Counted from the first letter of the stretch, positions 25,216 to 36,680 are shown. The stretch: 64,000 bases of DNA from Sebastes aleutianus (GCA_916700875.1 CAKAKS010000001.1:9115741-9179740), one strand, 5' to 3'. A program made the numbers and translations. Notes: generated by a model from the letters alone, not told the origin.

Positions 25216-25560
25216 GTAGCATATATGTTTAGTATGTTAGCATGCTAATCTTTGCTTATTAGCATTAAACACTAAGCACAGCTGAGACTGATGGTAATGT
25301 CATTAGTTATGCAAGTAGCTTATTTGGTGAAAAAGCAAAATATTCAACAAACCAAAATTTTGACCCGGCAGTGGTTGGGTCGAAATATAAGGGATCTCCA
25401 AAGATACAAATCATCCTGCTTGGAACATGAATGTCTGTACCAAATTTCAACTTAATCCATCCTACAGTTGACATTTCATCGCCCGTCTGGCCGACCAATA
25501 AACACTGCCATCCCTCGCTAAGCGTGGCTAAAAAATTTAGAGAAAAGTCTGGGGTTTTAC
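25216..25560 (+). repeat. Decayed retroelement 3' region (CATGAATGTCTGTACCAAATTTC)
   Basis: The segment includes TGTTAGCATGCTAATCT, AACATGAATGTCTGTACCAA and ATCCATCCTACAGTTGA, followed by CATCCCTCGCTAAGCGTGGC. This order of phrases fits a very common teleost repeat that I associate with a non-LTR retroelement 3' region. It is heavily diverged. The minus-strand frame across it (25307-25570) has no reverse-transcriptase motif. Confidence 0.6.
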
Positions 25561-26695
25561 AACCAAACAAGCTTCAACAACTTGCAGATGTCAGTGTGAT
25601 TTGAACACCAAAAAAAATCAGTGTTATAGATTCGTTTTAACCATTTAAACATCTGTCTTGTATTATGACGCATTAATGAACACACGCTTTTCAATCGATT
25701 GATGCTTCTGCACAAAACATGATCAGAAAAGAGTTGGGAAAGTCAAACTGTTCACATGACCTGGGTCAGTCACCCTGTCTGTACTGTACCAGGTGTGCTG
25801 TCAGCTATTGCCTCTGACATTTGTTATCTGTTAAAAACATCTGGTTTCAGTATCCACTCTCTGAAGAAGAGAAAGAGAGAGAGACTGGGGGTAGAGAGAG
25901 GTCGAGGGGCAGAGTTTGGTTTACCCAACAGAAACTTTTACCAATTTAGATAGAGCACTTTTTTTTCTCTTTTTTTAAAGGGCTTATGTCATGTTTTCTT
26001 CTTCCCCACAAACTTCTGCCTCCCAAAAAGCATTTTTCATACCCCGTGTTTACGGAGAAACCACAGCAGCGCATTGCTGTGAAATGAGTCGTCATATCAG
26101 CCGTGCCTGACAGGGAAGCTCTCCTCCCCTCGGCACACGAGCAGCACAGCTCTCTCTGGTCTCTGCCACTGTAGTGGAGGCTGTTGACAGAAGTAGAGAC
26201 AGGCAAACACATGTTCCCTCCAAAACACAGGAGGGAGGGCCTTCTTGTTTTCAAAGAGGCCATTATCGCCGCAGTGTATCGCCACCCCTCTCTGTTGTTT
26301 GAGGAGGGGTTGTCTCACGGTCTCCTCCTGGTCCCAGCTGAAACTGTCACAGTCAACCGATTGAAACCATCTTCCTCTGCTGCACACACACAGAGATTTC
26401 TGCACTCCCATGCACAGGACTCAAACAGATATAGGCAAATACTCTACACAGAATGAAGAAGCAGCAGATTAGATGGCACAGAATTATAGTAGAAGTAATT
26501 TGTTAAAAGGAAAACATGTGAATGTGAGATGGAATACAGTAGTTTGATTATAACTCATTCATTGGAATGAAGACTGCAGATTGGGAATGCTAAATATTTC
26601 AAAATAAAGTGAAAGTGATGAGATTACATTGGAGTTGTACTATCCCCAAAGAATGTATATTGATAAAAAGTGAAAGCCAATTGGTCGTTCCATTG
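25561..26695. other. Unique non-coding DNA
   Basis: Includes a GA-rich patch at 25863-25915. Three overlapping frames in the balanced segment 25946-26456 are open on both strands (two minus, one plus), which argues against any being a true exon. The segment could be a conserved non-coding element. Confidence 0.35.
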
Positions 26696-26701
26696 CAAAA
26701 T

Positions 26702-27262
26702 CAGCGCCCAGCAGCAGAGCTACGCTTCCGCCATTTTGGACTGAAAGCGACAACCGGACGCCAGTAAAAAGTCCGCCTACAAAGTGCCGAACAAAGGTAA
26801 AACAAAATGATTTCTATTTTATTGTCACATATTTAATGTTTCTACCGAAATGGTCTGTGTTGAACAATGAAAACATTACAAATATGGATACTATTATAAC
26901 TATTTACTTACTTATTTATTTATCAAACTTTTTGCACGGCTGCTTCAAAGAGGAGCATAAAGTGAGCGATGGACGTAATCTCAAATCTCGCAATCTCAAA
27001 CTTTTTCATGTCAAGGACCTCCAAAAAATGATGTACAGCAGACCACAGACCATGGATGTATTAGTAAATAGCATACAATCAATATAAATTATTTGCTAAT
27101 ACTACGTTAAATTCCGTTTATGTCATGCTACTAGCTACTGGCCGATAGCCGGTTGTTTGGGAACAGAGACGTTAATACATCCACCACGGTACAGGCTTAC
27201 AGCATACAGCCCATGGTGTTTTCAGTCCAAAATGGTGGCAGCGCTACCACAGCAGCAGCTAG
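26702..27262. mobile_element. MITE with 40-50 bp terminal inverted repeats
   Basis: The left arm (about 26702-26748) contains CAGCAGAGCTACGCTTCCGC then CATTTTGGACTGAAA. The right arm (about 27217-27262) contains TTTCAGTCCAAAATGGTGGC then AGCGCTACCACAGCAGCAGC. The arms are clear inverted copies, and the 15-base inner portion is identical. The interior is unique and without a transposase; the 83-codon frame at 26836-27087 is lysine-rich but matches nothing I know. Flanking target duplications were not resolved, so the outer limits are uncertain. Confidence 0.7.
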
Positions 27263-28019
27263 AGGCTGTTGTCAAAAAAGCTTCTAATCTTTGTTATCCC
27301 TATGAACTATTCTACAATACTGATTACCTTATGAAACAGTGAAATGATATGCAATGAGTAAAAGTAACCCCCAGATGCTCGCCCACTCCTCCAAAGCTGC
27401 TCCACACATGCACCCAGCGCTGATGTTACACACATGCACACACACAGAGGGGCCTGTTACCACAAAATGACAAACTAAATATTTGGGGATGGTGATATCA
27501 TTCTGCTAGGCCTCATTACCATAGTCTGAAGCACAAATGTAGTTTCAAAGACTCCAAATCCCATCTCAGTTGGTCTGCCAATATGCAGAGTCTGTCCTCC
27601 AACTGCCACAGCCATGCCAAAGCAATTTGTTTCTTATATTGCTTTTGGAAGCCAATATGTTTTAATTAAGGGAATACATAAGCGAAAACAACACCATAAA
27701 TAATCGTCCTTCCCCACCCATGACAAAGGAATTTCGTCAGATCTTTCTTTCTCGGTCATGGCATACATACTTGATCGACTAAACTAATGTGAAGGAAGAA
27801 AATATGGTTTCTCATATTCAGAGCAACTTATGTTACTTTGAATTCAGTCTTAAAGTCCTTTTTTCATGAAATACAATTTTTGTAAAAACCTTCCATGGGG
27901 TCCAATAAGATTTTTTTTTTAAAGCTGCACTAATAAGCATTCTTATATTAGCAAAGACTAAAATAACTACATATAATGTGAAAAGGATCACTCATAGTGA
28001 TGAAAGCTAATCAGTTCTA
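27263..28019. other. Unique AT-rich non-coding DNA
   Basis: No gene or recognised repeat. A CACA-rich patch lies at 27430-27450. Confidence 0.4.
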
Positions 28020-28740
28020 GCGAACGATTTAGCATCTTTCAACTTACTGTTTTGGTTTTATGGCTCGCAACTTTACTGTTCTGGTTCACTCTCACCACTC
28101 TGATCAAGCGACAAAGCTCTGATAAACCGATTGTACGCTACCTGCAAAGAACCAAACCACAGACAGGCAAAATTTTCGACTTTTGTATAAGCTTTCCATC
28201 TTACAAGCAACACACCTGGGAAAGCTTGGCGTTCAGCTGTTGTGGCCATGGCTGGAGAAAAGGAAAGAAGTGCCACGACTTCCTGAAGCTCATGGATGCT
28301 GGAAAAAATATTTGGTTTTTCCAGAAGCAAGCAAGGCAAGCAATCAATCAGTTATATTCGCCAATATATTTTCAGTGTGTATTAATCAAGCAGCAGCCTA
28401 CAGTGCAGAAAAATGAGGTCAACGCGGAAGTGCCCAAAACTGCAGTTCCTCAAATGGCCACTTGAGGTTGGCACCAAAAGCGAGTCAATCCCCGTAGACC
28501 AGACCTCCATGTTAAAATGCCCAACTTTACAGCAGAAATAAACATGTTTACAGCCTGGTAAACAAAAGGTTTTGGTCTATATAGCTAATTTCCTCGTTCA
28601 TGACAACTGTACGGGGGTGAATTTTTATATAACTCACCTGTTTGAATTATATTAATGATAGAAGTTAGGCATAATTAAGGGCATGGGCGCTTTGAGTGAC
28701 AGGCAGGTGCCATACCAAGGCGCTCGCTGCTGGCTGTTTG
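28020..28740 (+). repeat. Mosaic dispersed repeat (CTGCAGTTCCTCAAATGGCC)
   Basis: The 28430-28690 part contains CTGCAGTTCCTCAAATGGCC, GCGAGTCAATCCCCGTAGAC, AAATGCCCAACTTTACAGCA and AAACATGTTTACAGCCTGGT. I recognise this order as a frequent teleost repeat. The upstream portion (28020-28430) has a 137-codon frame (28052-28465) plus a 77-codon frame in another phase. Neither resembles a transposase, and the longer one ends inside the repeat, so I treat it as repeat-derived or chance. Confidence 0.55.
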
Positions 28741-29270
28741 TTCTGCAACTTTTTCTAAGAGCTTTATGTCTCTCAGATATTACTGCAGTCGATTTCCTTC
28801 TGCTCAGTTCACCACCTAACTGAAACAAGTTGGGAGCCCCGCAGAGTTGTGGCAGATTTTGTTTCCCCTCTCGATGTCTAGGCCTCCACATTTCCATACA
28901 TACAGCGCAGTTTCATCATGGACTCATTTCGAAAACTAAAACAAGCTTTTTTCTGGTTATGAGTCAGCTTGGGTAAATGGATTTTCCATCTTACTCTTCA
29001 TACAGTGGGAGTATCTTTCCTCCACTCCCTGTGATGTCAAAGTACAGTCAGTCATAGAGAGAGAGCTCTGTTGGCATCCATCGAATAGACAGTGTCGCCC
29101 CAAACCCAAAGGGATTACATGTGTGTATCCTCTTTGTTCAGAGACATCCAGCGGCATCTGGCAACAGTCTGTCCCCTTGTGCTACTTTATAGAGACAAGT
29201 GTGTTGTGTGATCAGGTTTCTCAAGCTTCATTTATTAAATTAAGTAATGCATCACTGTGATTTGCCTTGC
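28741..29270. other. Unique non-coding DNA
   Basis: No supported gene or recognised repeat. Confidence 0.4.
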
Positions 29271-29294
29271 TTTTTTTTTTTTTTTTTTTTTTTT
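29271..29294. repeat. Poly-T tract (24 T)
   Basis: Uninterrupted run of 24 T. No retroelement body is recognisable next to it, so it is reported as a plain homopolymer rather than a reverse-strand poly-A tail. Confidence 0.95.
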
Positions 29295-29339
29295 ACTGGG
29301 GGGAAATGTTCGGCTGGGAAGATACAAGGCCTTTCATAT

Positions 29340-29485
29340 TTTGAGACAGTGGAAAGGGAGGGAGGAAGACGTATAGGGGGTGAGAGGAGCAGAGAAAGAG
29401 AAAGCTGGGAGATGGAGAAACAGGGAGAGGATGATAGAGAGGGAGAGGAAAAGAAGCAAAGACAGGAAAAGGGAGGGCAATGGAG
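29340..29485. repeat. Polypurine-rich tract
   Basis: About 145 bases made mostly of A and G (GGGAGGGAGGAAG, GGGAGAGGATG, GAGAGGGAGAGG), with scattered T and few C. Frames of 80-111 codons opening across it on both strands reflect the biased composition. Such mirror-like purine tracts can form triplex DNA. Confidence 0.8.
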
Positions 29486-29865
29486 GCCCTCGTGCTCCTC
29501 ATCTCCTCCCTCAGTATCACCTCAGAGGGAGAAAACAACCTTCTGCCAGGTCATTTCTCATCATTTGTTCGATTTGTGCTGATCCTACTTTATTTTCATT
29601 AAAAATAACTCGTAGGAAGTGCTTTAAGTTTTACACCACCTGCCCTCCCTCCCCGATGAATTTCCATACGCAGGCAAGTTAAACCCGCCTGCACACGATA
29701 TATTGAAGTTTCTTATTCTGCAAACAAATAACTGAACTTTTGGTCACACACTCATATAGCAAGTTCAAAACAAAGACATAGTTTAACCTCGTGAGATATT
29801 AAAAAGTTTCCAGCAGGTCCCTCGTTGATGTTGATTTATTGAGAAGTTGCTGTAGTTCAACGTAT
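29486..29865. other. Unique non-coding DNA
   Basis: No gene or recognised repeat. Confidence 0.4.
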
Positions 29866-30125
29866 CCTCGTAAAACGGCTCATCTTATGAAAAGTTATTC
29901 CTCATTTTTCATGCGTTTTTCCTACTTATGTCCAGCAACGTGCGTCAATTTCCGCTCGTTACATGCATACCGTCTTCACAGGTAACAACTTGGTTATGTT
30001 TAGGCAACAAAACTACTTGTTTAGGTTTAGGAAAAGATTGTGGTTTGCTTTCAAATAACTACAGAAGTGATGTTACTTAAGTATGGAAGTTACATGACAA
30101 ATCAACGTTGACTTCTGGTTTCACA
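29866..30125 (-). repeat. Family D dispersed repeat, copy 3
   Basis: Shares TCTTATGAAAAGTTATT, GTTACATGCATAC, TTTAGGTTTAGGAAAAG and TCAACGTTGACTTCTGGTTT with the copy at 52040-52680. The end at 29866 (GTATCCTCGTAAAACGGCTC) matches, in reverse, the terminus at 62630-62654. It is followed directly by family F. Confidence 0.7.
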
Positions 30126-30129
30126 TGGG

Positions 30130-30615
30130 ACACAAACAACGGTACAACGGACTCAAACCGGTTAATAAACTTGTGACAACACCGGTTTTACCGATTACAT
30201 CGGACATTTTACAAGAAAAGATGACACTCAGTATCTGTAGAGCATTGACTTTGATCTTTAATGTTGGATGGCTATGTGTCTGGCCTCTCTGGTGGAGTTT
30301 TTGCTCCGGGGTCACAGGTTTCCACCTGGCGCCGATGCGTCGTGCACACCAGCTGTTACCGCACTGTCCTCCGCACGGCGATTGCCTCAATAACGTTATG
30401 GTTCCCTCATAGCATTGGGTTTAAATCTGAAATATTGCCATATAGGTGCTTTTGCTTTTTGCTTTGACACCTTCGCCATTGTCTTGTCTTGTCTGTCAAC
30501 TCTCTCTCATCCCGTGTGTTTTAAATCTAACTCCCGCTACTTTCACTTTCAGTTTGTAGCGTCCGTCGTCTGACTATGTATTGATAACACAGCGCTGATT
30601 CGTGAATATAAACTA
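30130..30615 (+). repeat. Family F dispersed repeat, copy 1
   Basis: Contains GTTTGTAGCGTCCGTCGTCT followed by GACTATGTATTGATAACA (about 30553-30590). These phrases recur in reverse at 63676-63725. Upstream blocks such as AAATCTGAAATATTGCCATA fit a fish DNA element whose termini carry CGGTAT/ACCGGT words. Overlapping open frames at 30121-30467 on both strands lie inside it and are not genes. Confidence 0.6.
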
Positions 30616-32630
30616 AATGGGTTTTAATTCTATAACAAAAAGCAGGTGTAGCTACAAACTGTGTATGAGAACAGTCTGTATAGTTACATGTCTATACTGG
30701 AAAAGGATACAGGAATATGATCAATGAAAATAAACTAAAGGTATTACTCCAGTGCAATGAAGTGCCAATCCACACCCAGACCCATCACAGGTGAACACAG
30801 TACTCTGCAGCGTCTGACTGGTCACCGTCTGCTCTTTGGACACGTCCAGCAGTACTATTGACATTAATCTAGAAGGAAAGTGAAGAAGAAGTGATGTTAA
30901 CTCATAATTTCAAACTAAATATGACTTGTTAACCATGTGTCAGACATTTTGCTCGTGTACACGCTAAACGTAGAGTTGCTTTACAAATTTGACAACCAGG
31001 CAGAATCCAATTTTAGACATTTTAATGATGTTTGCAGATATGGAAATGTAAAGCACCTCGCTCAGTGGAGCTGGTGCACTGCAGAGAATATTGAAACTGC
31101 AACTCCATCATACGGTGATAAGGTGCCACATGTATGTATTTTCTTAATTAAATACATGCATGTGTTTGTTGTTGCAGTTGTTATGTTTTTATTTGTCATA
31201 TTTCATTAATAAAATGGTGAATGGTTTTATTAATTTAACCCACAGTGCAGTCTCATATTTTCTGACAGGCTGCTGCTGCGTAGCCGCCGGAGCATCATCC
31301 CATTAGTTTGACTTTATTCTTATTCCCATCAGGTCTTTTGACTGCGAATGAGTATGAGAGCGAGGCCAAGAGGTCACTGGTGACTAATTTTCTGAGCACT
31401 CACAGATTGTGTAAGTAATGGAGCACTTATTGCATTCGCTCCCCCATCACTGCAAACAAGCCCCAAAAAATCCATACAAATTCCCACACGTAAGATAGCG
31501 CTTGGGGAACGGAGAAGTGGCCCATCTTTAAGATATAGCGGGCAGCATGGAATAGGCCTAATGCGCAATTTAAAATCAATATCTTTAAAAAAAAAAAATG
31601 CCTATCCAACCTACGACAGCATCATCTAAATATCAATAGGGCCTCTCGGTGCTTCAGAGAGAGCTGGGCGCGAGGAGAGACAGATCCGTGGTGCTTTGAC
31701 CAAGGATTTCACAGAGGAATCGGGTTCTCACTGCCTCTCTTTCAATTTTAATACAGTGCCGTACTTGGCGCATGAGGTTTAATAAAGTAGCACAGTGTCT
31801 GTCAAGCCAGGTGTAGCTTCAATCCTTTCATATTCTAAGTAAATCCCAAAGAAAGGTGTTGAGGATACCAGCAGAAGAAGACAGGCAGGAAGAGAGGGAA
31901 CCGAAGGGGGGTGGGCATGTTTTTTCCCTCTCATCTGCCCAAGGTACTATATTCTTTTTTTCCCCCTTTGCAATACTGTGGATTTCAAAGTAGTGTTATT
32001 TCGAACAATGTAGCTTCTGTGCATTTCATGCTGGAATTTACTGGATTTTCTCGAAGATGACCTGTGACTCCGTTTCTCTTACAAACCCATGTTTCAACAA
32101 GGAAACGTACCATATCATCACTCAAAGAATCAATTGGCAATGTCTTCGACTTTGAGTCAGATCACATCAAATTCAAAGCAAACAACAAAACAACTAAGAA
32201 GTTTTTCATGTCACCACAAATCCTTTACATCCTTTCTTCCTTATTACATTTAGCTGTCAAACATTTGGGAACAGAAAATAAAAGAGTCAATCTATCACAG
32301 AAAGATAACTTGAAATGAAGCAACATTTTCTCCCATTTAAATTATTATAGCTCGCCCAAAAGTTTTTTATTTTCATTTCAAATTCATCTAGTCAGGCCTT
32401 GAAAAATGTGCCATTTCTAAAAGGTAATTAATGTCTCTGTCTTCACCATGTCTTGTGTTTGCTCATCTGGATTTCATGGACAGGATTCCTCTGATAAGGC
32501 CATCAGCAGTGGAGAGAGAGAGAGAAAGAGACGTGGTGGAGACTCTACCTCAGAGCACACTGAAGCATGATGGGAAAAAAAGGACGAAAACTGGAACTGT
32601 CTTCATTTCGTCAAAAATAATTTATACACA
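30616..32630. other. Unique non-coding DNA
   Basis: Mostly unique. A 30-bp piece at about 30650-30680 (GTAGCTACAAACTGTGTATG) resembles a family D terminus. The 90-codon frame at 30937-31209 and the minus frames at 31374-31609 show no domain. A GC-balanced patch at 31240-31400 and the segment 31620-31900 could be conserved non-coding elements. Confidence 0.4.
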
Positions 32631-32639
32631 AAAGTAATG

Positions 32640-33300
32640 TGTGGTTTCTGCTATATCAGTCACATTGTCATTACTGGTAGGGAGTCTTCATGAATTGGTT
32701 TTAGCTTTCCAATGTGAAGATTTGCTGCTTTTCTTTGTCTTATGTGATGGTAAACTGAATACATTGAGCTTTGAACTGTTTGTTGGACCAGGTGGGTCTC
32801 ATACACCATTCGTAGCTGTACTTAAGAAAAGTAATGCACTGTAATTCCTATATATCCCACAAAATCAAAAATTCCCCTGTGGCCCAAAAAGTATTTTCCC
32901 CATCGGCCACCATCGTACAAGAGACGTCTGCTACACGGTTGACACACCTCAAACTGCAAACAACGTTGATTACAACTCTTTCTATTATGAATTTTTGATC
33001 CATGGAGGTTTTCTATTTGTAAAACTTTCCTCAAGCAGCGAAAAGTGATATGTGACATCACATTTTTTTGGTATATGCATCAGACGAGCAATTCTCATTA
33101 GACTGAATAGGCACCATCTTGGGGTCTGGTATCCATGTCTTATTGTACATCCATGGACATAACAAGACATTGAGGAAGTAGTGACACCATTTTTTTTTTT
33201 TTTTTTTACTATTTTCTCCTGTTTTACACACTAAACAATGAGTCAATTAATTTAGAAAATAATCAGCAAATAAATCAATGACAAAAATAATCATAAGTTA
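32640..33300 (+). mobile_element. Family B MITE remnant split by another repeat
   Basis: Left part: AATGTGAAGATTTGCTGCTT, then GTAAACTGAATACATTGAGC, then GAACTGTTTGTTGGACCA. Right part: ACTATTTTCTCCTG, then ACTAAACAATGAGTCAATTA, then GAAAATAATCAGCAAATAAA. These are the middle and right end of the family represented at 46586-46845 and 35560-36288. About 400 bp between them (about 32795-33205) belong to a different repeat that includes CCCACAAAATCAAAAATTCC and AAACTTTCCTCAAGCAGCGA and ends at a T18 tract. Confidence 0.6.
32795..33207 (-). mobile_element. Repeat inserted into the family B element
   Basis: Foreign segment inside the family B copy. It carries CCCACAAAATCAAAAATTCC, CTCAAGCAGCGAAAAGTGAT and ACCATCTTGGGGTCTGGTAT, a combination I associate with a dispersed fish repeat. 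An 18-base T run at 33190-33207 marks one edge, which on the minus strand would read as a poly-A start or tail. Frames at 32822-33246 on the minus strand fall within it and show no domain. Exact edges and target duplication are unresolved. Confidence 0.5.
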
Positions 33301-35555
33301 CATTTTTGTGCTATATCAGTTGGTGATGGTGACGAACAAAGACTAAGTCGGATTAAGTGTTTGAGTTTTTGAATACTTCTATAAATGATTTCATGAAGCA
33401 CAACAGGCTGTAAGACTAACACACATCTTTTCTTGAAGACGTGAACAAAATGCTAATCTGCTAAACCCTGTATGATATCATTCTGCTGTATCAGACACAC
33501 AGCTGTCTTATTAATTGACTGCTTCGGCCAAGGTCAGGGGGGGCTGTAACGGTGACCCCTGGATGACCCCGGCTGCTCTGACCGACTGCAAAAATTGATT
33601 GGTGTTCTGGTTTGATCAGGGCATTTAAGTGTAGTATTGACACCAGATATCATGTCTGTAAAGGTAAAAATGTATTTCATGTCTTTGAAATTGGACTCAT
33701 GTCTTGCTTTAATCTTGTCAACAGGAGAAAAATAACCAGAACAGGGTGTCTGAAAAATGCCTAAAATGTAATTATTTACATTTGCATCTCATAATACAAT
33801 GCATTTTTTCATTTTTCTTAATTACTTGTAACATTTCACACATTATCTGTCATTCAAATTGTGTTAAAATTATAACAGAATAGACTGTGTGCTCTGCTCC
33901 TGTTAGCGTGACAATGTTTGGCCTCTGGCCAGCGACATGTTTTATTTAATAATGTGGGAATTTTCTACTGTTTTGCTTTCATTACAGTCGAGGAGGCTAA
34001 AGCTGAAAACAGAAACAGAAAGCCAGTTACTTTAAAGCCTGAACTTTACGGCCCAACAACTGTCAGATGCAATATGAGCATCTGGATTCAAAAAGGGAGG
34101 GTTTTTTAACAGGATGTCTGCTTAATGCGACGGTATTCTTTTTTTTTTCCTCTCTCAAAATGCGTGCTCTCTTTCTTGTATTTCTGAGTGTGCTGGAACT
34201 CAACTTTACCGGTGACCACCCATTGCAACCCGGGACCATGCTCGCTCTGGGGTCCAGAGATTTAGGCTGCAAAAGGAACTAAAGCCAAAAGCCGCAGGGG
34301 AGTATTTCCGCGGCTGGGATGAAAAGTACGGCTCAGGCTTGGGAGTCACAGGGACATGGGGAAAGGGAGAAGAGGGAGGGAAGGGTAAGGAGGGGAAATT
34401 TATTTCTGTTCTCTTGCTCCTGGGCCAGTCCGCAGGCCCATGTATCAAAAAGACCACCGCATTTGAGATGAGCCCGTAAAGGCCGATTCATGGCAGAGAG
34501 CCCAACACGGGAGACCGGAGTAATCTTCGGCAGATTTGGTGAAATGGCAAATGTAAAGACCGCTTTAAAAAGAGATAAATATTTGTCCTACGAGTGACTC
34601 TGAGTGCAGCGATTACACTTTGATTTGTTGCCTGAACAGATACAGGAGTGGATATTATTGAGGCAACTGCGTATTTTCCAGGAATTTTAGAATACAACCA
34701 CCCTTCTGCAATTTTAGCAGATGTTTTGTTCTTTCAATCTTAGTAATGGTGCAGTCTAAATACTGTAGAGCAACACTACAAAAGGTAAAGAAGTCAAATG
34801 ATGCAGCTGAGTTATAATATAAAGCCACGATGACGATTGTGCATCAGTTTTTCCCAGAATCTTATACCCCAAAAATGTTGGTTGCATCTTTAATACTGAT
34901 TAATTCAAGAAATCTGCAATGAAAAGTGTCCGTATGAATAAAATTTAAATAAAATACATGATCCATGAAATCCCTGTTTTTGTCTCATTGACATAAACAC
35001 CAATTGATGTTGACGTTGTAGCAAAGCCTACTTTCATGCCTGACAAATTTTCCATGAAAGCATGAACCAGCGAGCAGCAGAGCAACGCACCGCGGAGACA
35101 GCCGCTGGCACGTGATGCATTCTGGGAGGAGCCGGTGCCGGAGGCGTACTGTTTTTGCTTCAGTGACGAAAGATCAACATTTGTCTCACGGTAGCGGATC
35201 ACGGAGAAATGAGTGGATTTCATCTGGGAGTCAGATTTCGTCGTCTTTCTTCTCCTCGCTCAGAAGGCTGGATCCCAAAGCAGATGTGCCTCGGAGGCAC
35301 GGGCCATCAGGTTGAAGGGTGCAGGCCGGGCTGAGAGCTGGTGTTAGGGTTAAATTTAGAGGTTGGAGGTCAGATGAGGGTCAGGGTTATGGTCGGGTTG
35401 GGGTCGTGGTGAGGTCAAAGTATCCAACCCCCTTAGGGCGGCATTTAAGTGTTCACTGTTTACCTCTGTGTCCAGTTAGAGAGATGTCACATAACATACT
35501 GCAGCTAGAAGGGATGTGTTGCACTGTGTGTGTGAAACATGAAGAATATGCAGCA
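33301..35555. other. Unique non-coding DNA with balanced islands
   Basis: No supported gene. GC-balanced patches at 33500-33620, 34170-34520 and 35060-35480 stand out. Opposite-strand frames overlap in each (for example 34063-34282), typical of composition. A GGGTTA-like stretch at 35340-35400 is too irregular to be telomeric. Confidence 0.4.
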
Positions 35556-35559
35556 GTGT

Positions 35560-36288
35560 AATTAGAGTTGAGACGATTAACTGATTAGTCGCTGGACAGA
35601 AAATTAACTATTTTCATAATGGCTTAAGGCTGCGACTAACGATTATTTTCATTGTTGATTAATCTGTTGATTATTTTCTTGATTAATCGATTAGTTGTTT
35701 AGTCTATAAAATGTCAAAAAATGGTGTTAAATGTCAATCAGTGTTTCCCAAAAGCCCAAAATGACGTCCTCAAATGTCTTGTTTTGTCAACAACTCAAAG
35801 ATATTCAGTTTACTGTCATAGAGGAGTAAAGAAACCAGAAAATATTCACATTTAAGAAGCTGGAATCAAAGTATTTTGACTTATTTTTTCTTAAAAAATT
35901 ACTCAAACTGATTAAAAGGTTATCAAAATAATTGGCGATTAATTTAATAGTTTACAAATTAATCGATTAATCATTGCAGCTCTATAATGGATTAATCATC
36001 TCTCATTTTTCCAGAAAAAAAATGCATGTTTCAAGTTCTCAAATATAAGATATATTTTATTTATTAGCTATATATGATAGCTAAATGAATATCTTTGGGT
36101 TCTGAAATGTTGCTCAGATAAAACAAGCAATTTGAAGATGTAGTTTTAGGCTGTGGGATATTATTGATACAGGAATTTGTCACTATTTTCTGACATCTTA
36201 TAGACAAAAGGATGAATCAATTAATCAAGACTAAAACTGCCACATTAATCAATAATTAAAATAAAAATTAGTTGCAGCCTTATTAGGG
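35560..36288 (+). mobile_element. Family B MITE, interrupted by a family A insertion
   Basis: Left portion (35560-35616): GAGACGATTAACTGATTAGT, then GACAGAAAATTAAC. Right portion (from 35985): TAATGGATTAATCATCTC, GATAAAACAAGCAATTTGAA, then TCAATTAATCAAGACTAAAA, ending AAATTAGTTGCAGCCTTA. Removing 35625-35984 and one 8-bp duplicate restores a continuous element, so this is the older host. Confidence 0.78.
35625..35984 (+). mobile_element. hAT-like MITE, family A, long form (360 bp)
   Basis: Left end TAAGGCTGCGACTAACGAT and right end ATCATTGCAGCTCTA are inverted copies. Flanks TAATGGCT (35617-35624) and TAATGGAT (35985-35992) form an 8-bp target duplication with one mismatch. The interior has CAGTGTTTCCCAAAAGCC, ATGACGTCCTCAAATGTCTT and CAGTTTACTGTCATAGAGGA but no coding capacity. 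It is the longest of the three family A copies and serves as their reference. Confidence 0.85.
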
Positions 36289-36680
36289 CTGTCACAATAT
36301 CAAATTTTAACTATTATCGTGGCTAAAATAATTCAAAATAAGGATATTATCGCGATATCTATAGAAAAATCTGTCAAATTCATCTTTATCTTTGTTTATT
36401 GTGCGTTTTGTCTCTTTTTTTGGCAAAATAATTACACTTAAAATACGAGTGTAGGGAGGTGGAGAGAGTCTGTAACCATAACTGTACAAAAGCGTACCAA
36501 AAGAACAATTACACTAATGGATAGTGAGAAGGCAACCAGATGAACTAACAAACAAAAGATCCACAATGCCTAACATCTGCCAACACAATCAATATTATAA
36601 TAATATCAATATGACAATAATATTCAATATATTAATATTTAATTTCATAGTCAATACCGGTAAATCACGACACCCCTAAG
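36289..36680. mobile_element. hAT-like element with GGGCTGTCACAAT / CGACACCCCTA ends
   Basis: Left end TTAGGGCTGTCACAATATC; right end AATCACGACACCCCTAAG. The outer 12-15 bases are inverted copies with mismatches. The inside includes AGGATATTATCGCGATATC and unique sequence without coding capacity. Flanks do not give a clean 8-bp duplication. It abuts the right end of the family B element. Confidence 0.6.

Noticed and set aside
25946..26456. Three overlapping frames of 90-105 codons on both strands
   Set aside because: Simultaneous openness on opposite strands in a balanced segment is expected by chance, and no domain is recognisable.
35335..35410. GGGTTA-like stretch as an interstitial telomere
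   Set aside because: Only one clear TTAGGG unit; the rest is irregular GGTY-rich sequence.
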